Program-made: the position numbers and the translations under genes
Assembly: GCA_031265845.1 (NCBI GenBank)
Contig: JAISCC010000024.1
Span: forward strand, 1-37,459
Source of the DNA: Treponema sp.
Lineage (GTDB): Bacteria > Spirochaetota > Spirochaetia > Treponematales > Breznakiellaceae
Length of the DNA: 37,459 nucleotides
Direction of reading: 5' to 3'
The notes under the pieces: generated by a model
Database searches by the model: none
Seen by the model: only the letters and a program-made list of their open reading frames with translations
Told to the model about the DNA's origin: nothing
In this document: positions 1 through 8,750 of the stretch, piece by piece
Position numbering within the stretch: position 1 is the first letter of the stretch
Layout: every line of letters starts with the position of its first letter

Positions 1-3
1 CTT

Positions 4-39
4 TGGGATAAATCATGGAGTTTATCCCAGAGATTTTTT
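4..39 (+). terminator. Possible intrinsic terminator
   Basis: The arms TGGGATAAA (4-12) and TTTATCCCA (21-29) form a perfect 9-bp stem with an 8-nt loop. A run of six T follows at 34-39. Read on the plus strand this is a rho-independent terminator for a gene left of the window. The same stem lies downstream of the minus-strand gene ending at 115 and could serve it too. Bases 40-114 hold nothing I recognise. Confidence 0.5.
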
Positions 40-114
40 GCGCTTTCCAAAAGATGCATAGACAGCAGAGGCGGATCCTACAGGCTGGGAGGTGGCATGT
101 GAAGCGTCTCAATC

Positions 115-768
115 CTACCGTATTGACAGCAGCAAGAGCGCCAAGATCGCTATGTTATCCAGCGAAACGCCTATTCTGACCGTATTGCCGCTGGTATATT
201 CGGCAAACAGAGACGCGCTTATATAATAGAACCTTTTTTCTCCAGAGCTATAATCAACAACCGGTTTTCTGCCTATGGGCAAAGTCGCAAAAGAAACGCG
301 CGCCCCCGCAACTCCGTAAAATCCATCGCCAGGGTAACGCGCAAAAGGACTGCGGAGAAATCCATAGCCGCCGCGTACGTATACGCTCATGTTGAAGTTC
401 GTCCAATCGCCTAATCTAAAAACAAACGGATTGTAATATATTTCCACAGGAAGCAAGAACGAAAGGAAGTCATAGACATTCGTAGATTCTACAGAGAACG
501 GGCTTACTTTGACGCCTAATCCGGTGTATGTCTCAAAGATGTCAAATGAGAGAACGGCAAGGGCAAAGTCAAACGCTCCTCTGAATACATCAGTATTGCT
601 AAACGCAAATCTGAACTCCCCCAGCGACCACGCAAAATCAACATCCGCTGGAGACGCCGCATCCGGCGGTTTTAAGCAAAACAACATAAACAGAAAAGCG
701 GCCTTCCACTTCATCCCGTTTTTACTTATGTCGCCTTTTTCACTTTGTGTTCCAACATATTTCCGCAT
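115..768 (-). CDS. Exported beta-rich outer-membrane-type protein, hypothetical
   Basis: Unrecognised 217-residue protein. A hydrophobic stretch (about residues 22-34) followed by a small-residue region reads as a signal peptide. The rest alternates polar, aromatic and glycine residues as in a small outer-membrane beta-barrel (for example YVRGGYGF and FYGVAGARVSF). The C-terminal hydrophobic stretch NIAILALLLLSIR could be the last strand or an anchor. The start at 768 is preceded by GGAGGG with a 4-nt spacer. An internal ATG at 714 would give a more typical signal-peptide length but has no clear ribosome binding site. It lies 24 nt after mnmE on the same strand, so it is probably the last gene of the ABC-mnmE transcript. 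Membrane location is inferred from composition only. Confidence 0.6.
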   Translation of the reverse strand: MRKYVGTQSEKGDISKNGMKWKAAFLFMLFCLKPPDAASPADVDFAWSLGEFRFAFSNTDVFRGAFDFALAVLSFDIFETYTGLGVKVSPFSVESTNVYDFLSFLLPVEIYYNPFVFRLGDWTNFNMSVYVRGGYGFLRSPFARYPGDGFYGVAGARVSFATLPIGRKPVVDYSSGEKRFYYISASLFAEYTSGNTVRIGVSLDNIAILALLLLSIR

Positions 769-792
769 AAAACCCTCCGTAACGCCCGCAGT

Positions 793-2184
793 TCACTTCC
801 CCACGCAGAATGAACCGAACATAACCTCAAGAATATCCGCAGTGGACACCTCGCCGGTGATCTCGCCAAGACAGTCAACCGCCTCCTTCAGCGAAGGCGC
901 GATAATATCAAGCGTCTGCCCTTTATCCGCCATATCCAGCGCGTCCGCGACCTGTTCCACGGCTCTGTCAATGAGCGTCTTCTGCCTCGCCGAAGCCACC
1001 CCTATCCGGTCGCTCTCCGCGCCCGCGTTCCGCCCCGCAAGCGCTTCCGCAATCCGCGTCGAAAGGCTCATGACGCCTTCTCCGGTTTTGGCGCTGACGC
1101 GCTCCATGCCGAGGGGCGGCTCGATCATCTCCGGCGCGGCGTCGGACTTGTTCCATACCATAATAAGGGGCTTGCCCTCAATAGCCCCGGAACAAAGAAA
1201 TTGGGAGTCCTCGCCTGCAAGTCCAACCGTACCATCTACTATATATAATACCACATCAGCGCATTTTATCAACTCAATGCCGCGCTCTACGCCAGTCTTT
1301 TCTACCGCGTCATTTGAATCCCGGATGCCGGCGGTGTCGGCGAGTCTGACCGGTATGCCTTCAATGGCAATCCACGCCTCAAGCCAATCACGGGTGGTGC
1401 CGGGCGATTCGGCGACGATTGCGCGGTCTTCCTTGACGAGCCTGTTGAAGAGGCTGGACTTGCCGGCGTTTGGTCTTCCGGCGATGACCGCAAGAGCGCC
1501 TTCCTGATACAGGTTTTCTATATGGAATGAGGCGGACAATTCCCGCAATTCCGCGAGAACTTCTTGCGCCAATTCCCGTTCCGGCAACATGCCGGAGCGT
1601 TCATCCGCGCCAGCTTCCGCAAATTCATCTTCAGAATAATCAAGAAACAATTCCGCGCCCGCCAAAACCCGCACCAGTTTTTCTTTAATAGCGCGAATCT
1701 CCGATTCCAGGTCGCCCGAAAGCCGGCGAACCGCGCCCGCATGAGCTTTGCCGGTTTTTGCGGACACTATTTCCATGACGGATTCGGCTCTGGTGAGGTC
1801 CAGCTTGCCGTTCATAAACGCCCGAAACGTGAATTCACCGGGAAGCGCGTCTCGAAACCCCGCGTCGTGAAGCGCCTCCAGTACGGCTTGCACGACCGCA
1901 TATCCGCCATGGCAGGAAATGTCCGCGCCGTCTTCGCTCGTATACGACTTGGGCGCGCGATACACGGAAATCAAGACCTCATCAAGGCGGTTGCGGCTCT
2001 TGTCAAGCATCCAGCCGTATACAACCGTATTGCCAGCGGCGGCTTTTAGTTTTTGCGGCGCGGAAAAGCGCTCCGCAAGCTGTTCTATGGCGTTTTTGCC
2101 CGATGTCCGTATGACGGCGAGGGCGCCCTGACCCGGAGGCGTCGCCACCGCCGCTATGGGCGAATCATCTCCGTAAAAAATCAC
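793..2184 (-). CDS. mnmE: tRNA modification GTPase MnmE (TrmE)
   Basis: MnmE works with MnmG to add the carboxymethylaminomethyl group to U34 of certain tRNAs, using GTP hydrolysis and a formyl-folate cofactor. The 463-residue length is typical. The N-terminal folate-binding domain begins with TIAAVATPPGQG-like sequence (here SPIAAVATPPGQGALAVIR). The inserted G domain shows G1 GRPNAGKSS (near residue 236), G3 DTAGIR (near 281) and G4 NKSD (near 345). The protein ends in the diagnostic FCVGK, whose cysteine is the family's conserved C-terminal residue. Its start overlaps the stop of the ABC ATPase gene by 4 nt (ATGA), implying translational coupling. No mnmG is seen in the window. Confidence 0.97.
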   Translation of the reverse strand: MIFYGDDSPIAAVATPPGQGALAVIRTSGKNAIEQLAERFSAPQKLKAAAGNTVVYGWMLDKSRNRLDEVLISVYRAPKSYTSEDGADISCHGGYAVVQAVLEALHDAGFRDALPGEFTFRAFMNGKLDLTRAESVMEIVSAKTGKAHAGAVRRLSGDLESEIRAIKEKLVRVLAGAELFLDYSEDEFAEAGADERSGMLPERELAQEVLAELRELSASFHIENLYQEGALAVIAGRPNAGKSSLFNRLVKEDRAIVAESPGTTRDWLEAWIAIEGIPVRLADTAGIRDSNDAVEKTGVERGIELIKCADVVLYIVDGTVGLAGEDSQFLCSGAIEGKPLIMVWNKSDAAPEMIEPPLGMERVSAKTGEGVMSLSTRIAEALAGRNAGAESDRIGVASARQKTLIDRAVEQVADALDMADKGQTLDIIAPSLKEAVDCLGEITGEVSTADILEVMFGSFCVGK

Positions 2185-2891
2185 GGCTCCCCCTTAAAAA
2201 ACGCCTCGGCCTCGCTGGTTCTGGGTTTCGTCACTATCGTATGAGCATCGCCTATTTCCACTATGCGCCCTTGGACCATGACCGCTATTCTGTCGCCTAG
2301 AATCGAGGCTTCTTCCCTGTCGTGGGTGACGAAGATGCAGGGAATGCGGGAAACGCCGCGTATCTCCAGAAATTCCTTCCACAACTCGCGGCGCAAGCGC
2401 GGATCCAGGCTGGAAAACGGCTCGTCCATGAGAAGCGCCTGCGGCGACGCCGCAAGCGCACGGGCAATGGCGACTCGCTGCCGCTCGCCGCCCGAAAGGG
2501 TATGTATCTTCCTGCCTGCGAAAGAAACCGAAAGATGCACTATCCGCAAGGTCTCTTCCACAACACGGCGGCGCGTATCTTTTGACGCGCCCTTGATGCG
2601 AAGGCTGTAGTCAATATTTTTCCCGACATTCATTGTTGGAAAGAGCGCCAAATCCTGAAAGACCACCGCAATATTCCGTTTCCACGGCGGCAGATTCGTC
2701 ACATCCCGTCCGCCGCTCACAATGGAACCGGAGTCGGCGTACAGCAGTCCTGCGACGAGATTCAGCGTCGTTGTTTTCCCGCAACCCGAATGTCCGACCA
2801 GGGCGAGGGTTTCTCCTTCCTCAACCGAGAAATCAAGGCGCATCGTCGTATGCGGGTAGGTTTTGGTGATGTCGTGTACTTCAAGGCTCAT
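2181..2891 (-). CDS. ABC transporter ATP-binding protein (orphan)
   Basis: A 236-residue ABC ATPase of the type that powers import of polyamines, iron, thiamine or oxyanions (PotA/FbpC/ThiQ-like). Visible motifs: Walker A GHSGCGKTT, Q-loop VFQDLALFP, signature LSGGERQRVAIARAL, Walker B LLMDEPFSSLD and the switch histidine in FVTHD. At this length it lacks the C-terminal regulatory domain of PotA-type proteins. I start it at the ATG at 2891 (MSLEVHDI) rather than 21 nt upstream. No permease or binding protein is adjacent, so the partner must be encoded elsewhere or the gene is an orphan kept for its link to mnmE. The substrate cannot be told from sequence. Confidence 0.85.
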   Translation of the reverse strand: MSLEVHDITKTYPHTTMRLDFSVEEGETLALVGHSGCGKTTTLNLVAGLLYADSGSIVSGGRDVTNLPPWKRNIAVVFQDLALFPTMNVGKNIDYSLRIKGASKDTRRRVVEETLRIVHLSVSFAGRKIHTLSGGERQRVAIARALAASPQALLMDEPFSSLDPRLRRELWKEFLEIRGVSRIPCIFVTHDREEASILGDRIAVMVQGRIVEIGDAHTIVTKPRTSEAEAFFKGEP

Positions 2892-2902
2892 AACTAGGCG
2901 CA

Positions 2903-2911
2903 AGTATAGCA
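2903..2911 (-). promoter_or_regulatory. Extended -10 promoter for the ABC ATPase-mnmE operon
   Basis: On the minus strand TGC-TATACT reads as an extended -10 element ending 11 nt before the ATG at 2891. No good -35 is visible. The predicted transcript would have a leader of only about 4 nt, and no Shine-Dalgarno is seen. Confidence 0.4.
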
Positions 2912-3069
2912 AAAAAACGTCTCATGCGCCAGATGCGGCAAGGAGTAGCGGGAACTTGTAGAATCGCTTCTTTTCATGTATTATATGAATCTGTTCCCTT
3001 AAATCCAAAGATAAGCGAGCGTTTCCCAAAACTTCCGTTTTGAGAAACGTTCTAATGAAGGAGATTTTT

Positions 3070-3645
3070 ATGCGGCATATAGCATATACGTCATGTTCCG
3101 TAATAGCCGCGCTTTGCGCGTTTTTTACGGCGCCCGCCTTCGCCCAAAGCGGCGCGGCTGGCGGAGCTTTGGGGCGCGTGTCGATTAGCTTTTCGTTTAA
3201 CCGGCAGAACGTCATCGCGTCCAATCAGGTTGCGGTATGGATAGAGAATGAAAGCGGGGCGATTATAAAAACGCTGTACATAAGCCGCTTCACCGGCAAG
3301 GGCGGCTTCAGCAACCGTCCTGATTCTCTTTCAGCCTGGGCAGCCAAGGCAAAACCCTCGTCTTCCGCAGAACTGGACGCCTTTACCGGCGCGACGCCGA
3401 AGAACGGCTCTCTCACGTATGTATGGGACTGCACGGATGCCAGAGGAAATCCAGTCCCAGCCGGAACGTACCGATATTGTGTGGAAGGAACGCTGTACTG
3501 GAAAAGCAATGCGCTTTTTACGGGAAGCGTCTCTGTTGGGAAAAACGCGGCTTCCTCCCGCGCCGCAGCCGTCTACTCCAGCGACGATCCGGCGCGCCGC
3601 GACATGTTGCGGCAGGTTCAGGCGGTTTTTACGCCGAAAGAGTGA
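3070..3645 (+). CDS. DUF2271-family periplasmic protein
   Basis: A 191-residue exported protein with a signal peptide ending in TAPAFAQ. The body matches the pattern of DUF2271 proteins: an ESG-IIKTLYISR strand, SLSAWAAKA, the DAFTGATPKNG motif, then WDCTDARGNPVPAGTY and a final E-GTLYW strand, giving a small FlgD/Fn3-like beta fold. The family has no firm function; members often accompany periplasmic flavin or redox proteins. AAGGAG lies 6 nt before the ATG at 3070. The in-frame TTG at 3040 has no such site. It is transcribed away from the ABC-mnmE operon, so the two share a divergent intergenic region (2892-3069). Confidence 0.75.
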   Translation: MRHIAYTSCSVIAALCAFFTAPAFAQSGAAGGALGRVSISFSFNRQNVIASNQVAVWIENESGAIIKTLYISRFTGKGGFSNRPDSLSAWAAKAKPSSSAELDAFTGATPKNGSLTYVWDCTDARGNPVPAGTYRYCVEGTLYWKSNALFTGSVSVGKNAASSRAAAVYSSDDPARRDMLRQVQAVFTPKE

Positions 3646-4199
3646 TCTTCGCGGTCAAACAAGCGCGTGATGTATGTGGAAAAGCGGGATGGCTTGATGT
3701 TGGGCTTAACCGCTTTTTCCAAAACCTTTCTTATCGAACCTCCTGTCCGCAAACCGGATGGGCGCGTTTTGAAATTGCGCCGTTTTTATCACATCTTTAT
3801 TTATAACAACATACTTTTCAATTCGCAATTTTCTTTATGTATTCTGTCTAATGTTACGCTATACTATTTTTCCTCTTGTTCAAACCCAATATATTTTCTG
3901 TTAAGGCGTAAATGGAAATATACAAAATTATTGGGCAAAAAATATTAAAAAGAGAATAGCGCAAAGGAGTTGCATTGCATAACAGACGATATGCGCTTCG
4001 CCACTACTGCGGCGGAGCGGGCTACGGTTTTGCTAGGACATTCCACGCCCTGTTGTGCAGGGGAACGCTTCATTCTCACCAACATCCACTCATATTTTGC
4101 CAACCTTGGACTTTGCCGCCGCAAAGCTCTTGTTCGGGCTGGCAAACATCGCCGCTAACATAGCGTTCGCAACCTATGGTTCGTTGCAATCGGACCGGA
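3646..4199. other. Intergenic stretch without a recognisable gene
   Basis: The 554 bases between the DUF2271 gene and the end of dnaE hold an AT-rich part (3790-3960) and a GC-richer part (3970-4199). A 93-codon plus-strand frame (3667-3948) has no recognisable domain. AAAGGAG at 3963-3969 precedes a TTG-initiated frame that stops at 4158, but its product is not recognisable and a hydrophobic LANIAANIAFATYGS stretch lies in another frame. It reads as decayed sequence and I do not call a gene. Confidence 0.4.
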
Positions 4200-7100
4200 T
4201 TATTCAGCCCACACCTTCTCAACGCCCCCGCAACGCGCATACATCTCAATCGCGGTGTCATCAGCGCATGCTTGTATTTGGGATGTGGTTCTGATGATCG
4301 TCTCGCCTTCCGTGTCAGGGACATGCAGGTACACCACGCAGGCGCCTTGTTTTTCGAGCAAAACTTCTCTCAAGACAGTGAGCGCACTGTCAGTTTCCAC
4401 AGCGGTTTCTGTAAGCCTGATATGCACGATTGGGACGCGAGGCTTTTCCGTCTGCCGCGCTGGCGCCGCAGACACGCCCGGTTGCGCCGCAGCCTGCTTT
4501 GGCGGCTTCTTTCCGCCCGACTTTTTCGCCGCATCTTTGGGATTGGACTCCGCTTCCTTTTGCAAACGCTCCAGATCAAGAAATTCGTTTACAATAAGGC
4601 TTGGCCTGTCGGGACGGCGAGTCTTATCCAGTTTGCCCTTGAGAGCGACGATTTTGTCAATCGTGAGCGTATTCCGGCATTTTTCCCACATGTCCGAGAA
4701 AATCACCAGATCGATCTGCCCATTAAAATCTTCAATGGAAGAAAACGCCATATCTCCACCCTTCGATGTCTGATACGGCTTTACGTTCCTGATAACGCCT
4801 GCCAGTGTATAAACGCCCTCTTTCGCGCCGGCCGCCTGCGCAAGGTTCAACGTACAGTTTTGTTCCCACACTTGGCGGTATGCGTCAAGCGGGTGGCTGA
4901 AAAAAGCGTCAATGGCTGTCTGTGTAAGACCGGGCTTTTCGAGGTTGAGTACGCTGTCAACAAGGACGCTCGGCTTGTCCCGCATCTCGGACGTGTTGAA
5001 CTTGCCCCGGACCGCTACAACCCTGTCTATCGCAAGGCTGCTCTTTGCGCGCGCCCACGAGTCGGCGAAAAGCGTCAATTCTATCTCGCCGTTGTAATCC
5101 GCAATGGCGCTGAACCCCATTTCACCGTTGTTGGTGTGATGGGACTTTATATCTTTGATCATGCCGACAATAGTGTACATGCCGTCTTCAGCGTTGTCGA
5201 GATCCGCCAAATTCAGCGCGCTATGCTTCTCCCATATATGCTTAAAATCATCCATCGGGTGTCCTGAAAAGTAAAAGCCAAGCAGGTCTTTCTCAATTTG
5301 GAGTTTTTCCATGCGCGTCCATTCGGGCTTTTCAACAAAACGAAAAAGTTGCCGCTGATCTTCCGGCTCATCGTCAAACAGACCGCTCTGTCCGTACGCC
5401 TTGCCTTCCTTGCTTTTTTGCAGGGATTCTGCAACCTGCTCAAGGTTTTCAACCAAAGTAGCCCGTGTTACGCCGAATGAGTCGAACGCGCCGGTTCGGG
5501 CGAGCAGTTCCACAACCTTTTTGCCCACAGCTTTAATATCCACACGCTCAAGGAAGTCCAGAAAATTCTTGTAGGGACCGTCTTTTTCGCGGCAGGAAAT
5601 TATTTCGTCAGCGGGTCCTTCGCCCAAGCCTTTTATGCCGAGGAAGCCGTACACAATGCGTCCATCCGCAACGGAGAAGTACCGGTCGGAACGGTTGATG
5701 TCAGGCGGGTCAATGGCAAGCCCCATCTTGCGGGCTTCGTCAATGTAGGCGGGCAGACTGTCCGTACCGGATATCTCATTGGTGAGTTTCGCCGCCATAA
5801 ATTCAGAAGAGAAATTCGTCTTGAGATATGCGGTCTGATACGCCAGCACCGAGTACGCGGCGGCGTGACTCTTGTTGAACCCGTAATTGGCGAAGGGAAT
5901 CAAAATCTCATAAATGCGGTCCGCATCGGCTTCTTTAAACCCGTTTTTCATCGCGCCCGCGATAAACGGCGCTTTTTCCCTGTCGATGATTTCCCGCTTC
6001 TTTTTCCCCATTGCGCGGCGCAACGTGTCGGCTTGTCCCAGCGAGTAGCCCGCTATCCGCTGGGCGACCTGCATAACCTGCTCCTGATACACGATGACCC
6101 CATAGGTCTCCTTGAGAATGTCTTCAAGGCACGGATCCGGATACACTATGGGTTGCCGCCCCCATTTGGACTCAATAAACTGTGGAATGTAATCCATAGG
6201 ACCCGGGCGGTACAAGGCGTTCAAGGCGATGAGGTCTTCGATGCTGGTCGGTTTCGCCTGTCTTAAAACGTTCTGCATGCCCTGGGATTCAAACTGGAAA
6301 ATGCCCGAACTCCGCCCTTCCCCCAGCATCTTAAATGTCGCCTCGTCGTCTTCGGGAATGGCGTCAATTTTGAAATCAGCATATTCATCGCCCCGTTTTT
6401 TGATGAGGTCAATGGCGTTTTTAATAAGATCGAGGTTTTTAAGCCCCAAGAAGTCCATCTTCACCAGCCCTTGCTCTTCAATGACATCCATAGTGTATTG
6501 GCTCGCCACGCCGCCGGTTTTGGGGTCTTTGTACAGCGGCACATAGTTTACGAGGGAAGTCTTGCCGATAACAATACCGGCCGCATGGAGGCTTGAATTG
6601 CGGTTCTTGCCTTCCAGTTTGTGGGCAAAGGCGAACAATTCCTGATATTTGGGGTCTTCCGCCAATTCCCGCAATTTCGACTCCTCCTCAAACGCCTTTT
6701 TCAGCGTCATTTTTGGGTCTTTAGGAATGAGATTGGCGATCATATTCGCTTCCGAGAGTGGAATGTCAAGAACTCGTGCGACATCTTTGATGACGGCTTT
6801 CGCCTTGAGCGTACCGAAGGTGATGATCTGCCCCACGCGGTCTTTGCCGTATTTTTCCGTAACATACTGGATCACCTCATCGCGGCGCTCATTGCAGAAG
6901 TCAACATCAAAGTCCGGCATGGAGATGCGTTCAGGATTGAGGAACCGCTCGAACAGGAGGTCGTACTTGAGCGGGTCTATGTCCGTGATGCGGAGCGCGT
7001 ACGCCGTAATGGAACCCGCGCCGGACCCGCGCCCCGGACCAACCGCGATGCCGTGTTCCTTGGCCCAGTTGATGAAGTCCGCCACGATGAGAAAATAGCC

Positions 7101-8147
7101 CGTGAAACCCATCTTTATAATAACGTCAAGCTCATATTCCGCGCGTTTGCGGATTTCTTCCCCGTAACTGGGATACCGTTTTGCAAGCCCCTCAAACGTA
7201 AGATGCCGCAGGTACTCGTCGGCGTCGTTAAAACCCAGGGGAATGTCGAATTCAGGGAGATATTTTGGAAGGTCTTTCGTCTTGATCTTGGGAATTTCGG
7301 TCTTGCACCGTTCCGCGATGCGTACGCTGTTTGCGACGGCTTCAGGGTATTCAGGGAACAGCGCCGCCATCTCGTCGCCGGATTTGAAGTAAAACTGATC
7401 GGAATTAAAACGCATACGTTTTGCGTCGTCGCGTTTTTTCTGGGTGCTGACGCAGAGGAGGATGTCCTGAACTTTAGAGTCGTCTTTTTCAAGGTAATGA
7501 ATGTCATTGGTGACAACAAGTGGGATTCCGGCGCGTTTCGCTATCTCTATGAGCGCCGCATTAGCTTCTTTCTGCTCCTTTAGTCCGTGATCCTGCAATT
7601 CAAGGTAAAAATCTTCATCTCCAAACAGATCCCGAAACCACCGCGCCTTTTTTTCAGCTTCTTCTATTTTGTCTTCCAGAATGAGGCTTGGAATTTCACC
7701 GGCGATGCACGCGGAAAGACAGACAAGCCCTTCATGGCATTTAACCAACACTTCCTCATCAATGCGCGGCTTGTAGTAAAAGCCGTCTATATACGAGGCG
7801 GACGTTAATTTCAAGAGATTTTTATAACCCCGCGCATTCTTCGCAAGGAGTATCAGATGGTAGTACTTGTTTCCATGCTCCGAGCCGCTCTTTTCAAAAC
7901 GGGAGCCGGGCGCCATGTAAAACTCATTCCCGATAATAGGATGAATGGGATTGGCGCGCGGCGAATGATCCGCGTGTTCTTTGCAGGCGGCGATGAACTT
8001 CAGCGCCCCGAACATGTTGCCGTGGTCCGTAATAGCAAGATGCCTCATGCCCAAGGCTTCGGCTTTGTCGGCCAAGCTCTCTATCGAAGCCGCGCCGTCC
8101 AGCAAAGAATAATCGCTGTGTACGTGGAGGTGAACGAAATCTATCAT
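4200..8147 (-). CDS. dnaE: DNA polymerase III alpha subunit DnaE, with duplicated OB domain
   Basis: Replicative polymerase catalytic subunit, 1315 residues; bacterial DnaE proteins are usually about 1150-1200. The N-terminal PHP domain opens with HVHSDYSLLDGA and has ITDHGNMFGA. The palm contains MPDFDVDF (410-417), with the catalytic aspartates. Finger and tau-binding regions follow (YRPGPMDYIP, FNKSHAAAYS). The extra length comes from the C-terminal part: a segment starting at H963 (HPMDDFKHIWEK, then YTIVGMIKDIK and FSAIADYNGEIELTLFAD) recurs from H1085 (HPLDAYRQVWEQ, then YTLAGVIRNVK and FSSIEDFNGQIDLVIFSD). This is a tandem copy of the OB-fold domain. A lysine/proline/alanine linker then leads to a short C-terminal domain. 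No Shine-Dalgarno precedes the ATG; see the promoter at 8157-8185. Confidence 0.97.
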   Translation of the reverse strand: MIDFVHLHVHSDYSLLDGAASIESLADKAEALGMRHLAITDHGNMFGALKFIAACKEHADHSPRANPIHPIIGNEFYMAPGSRFEKSGSEHGNKYYHLILLAKNARGYKNLLKLTSASYIDGFYYKPRIDEEVLVKCHEGLVCLSACIAGEIPSLILEDKIEEAEKKARWFRDLFGDEDFYLELQDHGLKEQKEANAALIEIAKRAGIPLVVTNDIHYLEKDDSKVQDILLCVSTQKKRDDAKRMRFNSDQFYFKSGDEMAALFPEYPEAVANSVRIAERCKTEIPKIKTKDLPKYLPEFDIPLGFNDADEYLRHLTFEGLAKRYPSYGEEIRKRAEYELDVIIKMGFTGYFLIVADFINWAKEHGIAVGPGRGSGAGSITAYALRITDIDPLKYDLLFERFLNPERISMPDFDVDFCNERRDEVIQYVTEKYGKDRVGQIITFGTLKAKAVIKDVARVLDIPLSEANMIANLIPKDPKMTLKKAFEEESKLRELAEDPKYQELFAFAHKLEGKNRNSSLHAAGIVIGKTSLVNYVPLYKDPKTGGVASQYTMDVIEEQGLVKMDFLGLKNLDLIKNAIDLIKKRGDEYADFKIDAIPEDDEATFKMLGEGRSSGIFQFESQGMQNVLRQAKPTSIEDLIALNALYRPGPMDYIPQFIESKWGRQPIVYPDPCLEDILKETYGVIVYQEQVMQVAQRIAGYSLGQADTLRRAMGKKKREIIDREKAPFIAGAMKNGFKEADADRIYEILIPFANYGFNKSHAAAYSVLAYQTAYLKTNFSSEFMAAKLTNEISGTDSLPAYIDEARKMGLAIDPPDINRSDRYFSVADGRIVYGFLGIKGLGEGPADEIISCREKDGPYKNFLDFLERVDIKAVGKKVVELLARTGAFDSFGVTRATLVENLEQVAESLQKSKEGKAYGQSGLFDDEPEDQRQLFRFVEKPEWTRMEKLQIEKDLLGFYFSGHPMDDFKHIWEKHSALNLADLDNAEDGMYTIVGMIKDIKSHHTNNGEMGFSAIADYNGEIELTLFADSWARAKSSLAIDRVVAVRGKFNTSEMRDKPSVLVDSVLNLEKPGLTQTAIDAFFSHPLDAYRQVWEQNCTLNLAQAAGAKEGVYTLAGVIRNVKPYQTSKGGDMAFSSIEDFNGQIDLVIFSDMWEKCRNTLTIDKIVALKGKLDKTRRPDRPSLIVNEFLDLERLQKEAESNPKDAAKKSGGKKPPKQAAAQPGVSAAPARQTEKPRVPIVHIRLTETAVETDSALTVLREVLLEKQGACVVYLHVPDTEGETIIRTTSQIQACADDTAIEMYARCGGVEKVWAE

Positions 8148-8156
8148 AATGCATGT

Positions 8157-8185
8157 ATGATAGCCTTTAATCGCGTTTTAGGCAA
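8157..8185 (-). promoter_or_regulatory. dnaE promoter, leaderless geometry
   Basis: On the minus strand TTGCCT (8180-8185), a 17-bp spacer and TATCAT (8157-8162) form a sigma-70-type promoter. Only 9 nt separate the -10 box from the dnaE ATG, so transcription should start within a few bases of the start codon. There is no ribosome binding site to read. Confidence 0.5.
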
Positions 8186-8197
8186 GATGAAGGAAAT

Positions 8198-8213
8198 CCC
8201 CGCTAGGGCGGGG
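8198..8213 (-). terminator. GC-rich hairpin before dnaE
   Basis: CCCCGC (8198-8203) and GCGGGG (8208-8213) make a 6-bp stem with a 4-nt loop between the end of the 156-residue gene (8274) and the dnaE promoter. It could end transcription from upstream. There is no proper T-run. Confidence 0.35.
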
Positions 8214-8273
8214 CGATAAACGCCCGCGCATCTCAATGAAAAAGACCGCAGGCGCCCGCCGTCTCCACCGGGG

Positions 8274-8744
8274 TCATTCTTCCATTTTTTCAAGAAAATT
8301 TTCTCTGGCTCTGTTTATCGCGTTTATCATCCGGTTGAATACGATTTTGAAATCTTCGGGGTTTACGATATATATTTCTGCGGATATCATAAATCGTCCG
8401 CCGTCTTCCATAGAATACACTTTAGCGACCTTTGTCCTTCTGTTCGCGTAATCAATGGCGATGGGGAATTGGCGCGCTTCGTAATCATAATCCAAAGCGT
8501 AATTAGCCAAATACCCTATCCTGAAATAGCCCAAATCATTTTCGTTCACCTCAATCCAGAACGGCCTTCCTTCCTTTTTGAACGCGACATCGCCGTCAGA
8601 GTCAATCGAAGGCGAATAGCCCTCGACGCTTAAGTAGGACATATACATCCTTTGTAATTCCGTCCGTGAATACTGAGCCGACACGGCGCTGGTGAAAACG
8701 CATACAAGCGCCAATGAAAGCGCAAACACTTTTGAAAACCTCAT
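8274..8744 (-). CDS. Exported YbjN/secretion-chaperone-fold-like protein
   Basis: A 156-residue protein with a clear signal peptide (hydrophobic core ALSLALVCVFT, cleavage after SAVSAQ or nearby). The mature part has the order helix (TELQRMYMSYLSVEG), strands (DGDVAFKKEGRPFWIEVNE, FRIGYLANY), a central segment ending in TKVAKVY, strand FMISAEIYI and a C-terminal helix FKIVFNRMINAINRARENFL. This resembles the YbjN / type III secretion-chaperone-like fold, seen here in exported form. That is a fold-level guess. The ATG at 8744 is preceded by AGGAGGA with a 6-nt spacer, so I prefer it to the TTG at 8750. It is monocistronic and faces dnaE. Confidence 0.65.
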   Translation of the reverse strand: MRFSKVFALSLALVCVFTSAVSAQYSRTELQRMYMSYLSVEGYSPSIDSDGDVAFKKEGRPFWIEVNENDLGYFRIGYLANYALDYDYEARQFPIAIDYANRRTKVAKVYSMEDGGRFMISAEIYIVNPEDFKIVFNRMINAINRARENFLEKMEE

Positions 8745-8750
8745 GACCAA

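Noticed and set aside
509-1507. 332-codon plus-strand frame opposite mnmE
   Set aside because: It is the antisense shadow of mnmE: serine/proline/alanine-rich without any domain, while the minus strand encodes an unambiguous MnmE.
4176-5267. 363-codon plus-strand frame over the 3' end of dnaE
   Set aside because: Antisense of the tandem OB region; no RBS and no recognisable domain.
6621-7583. 320-codon plus-strand frame inside dnaE
   Set aside because: Antisense shadow of the DnaE catalytic region.
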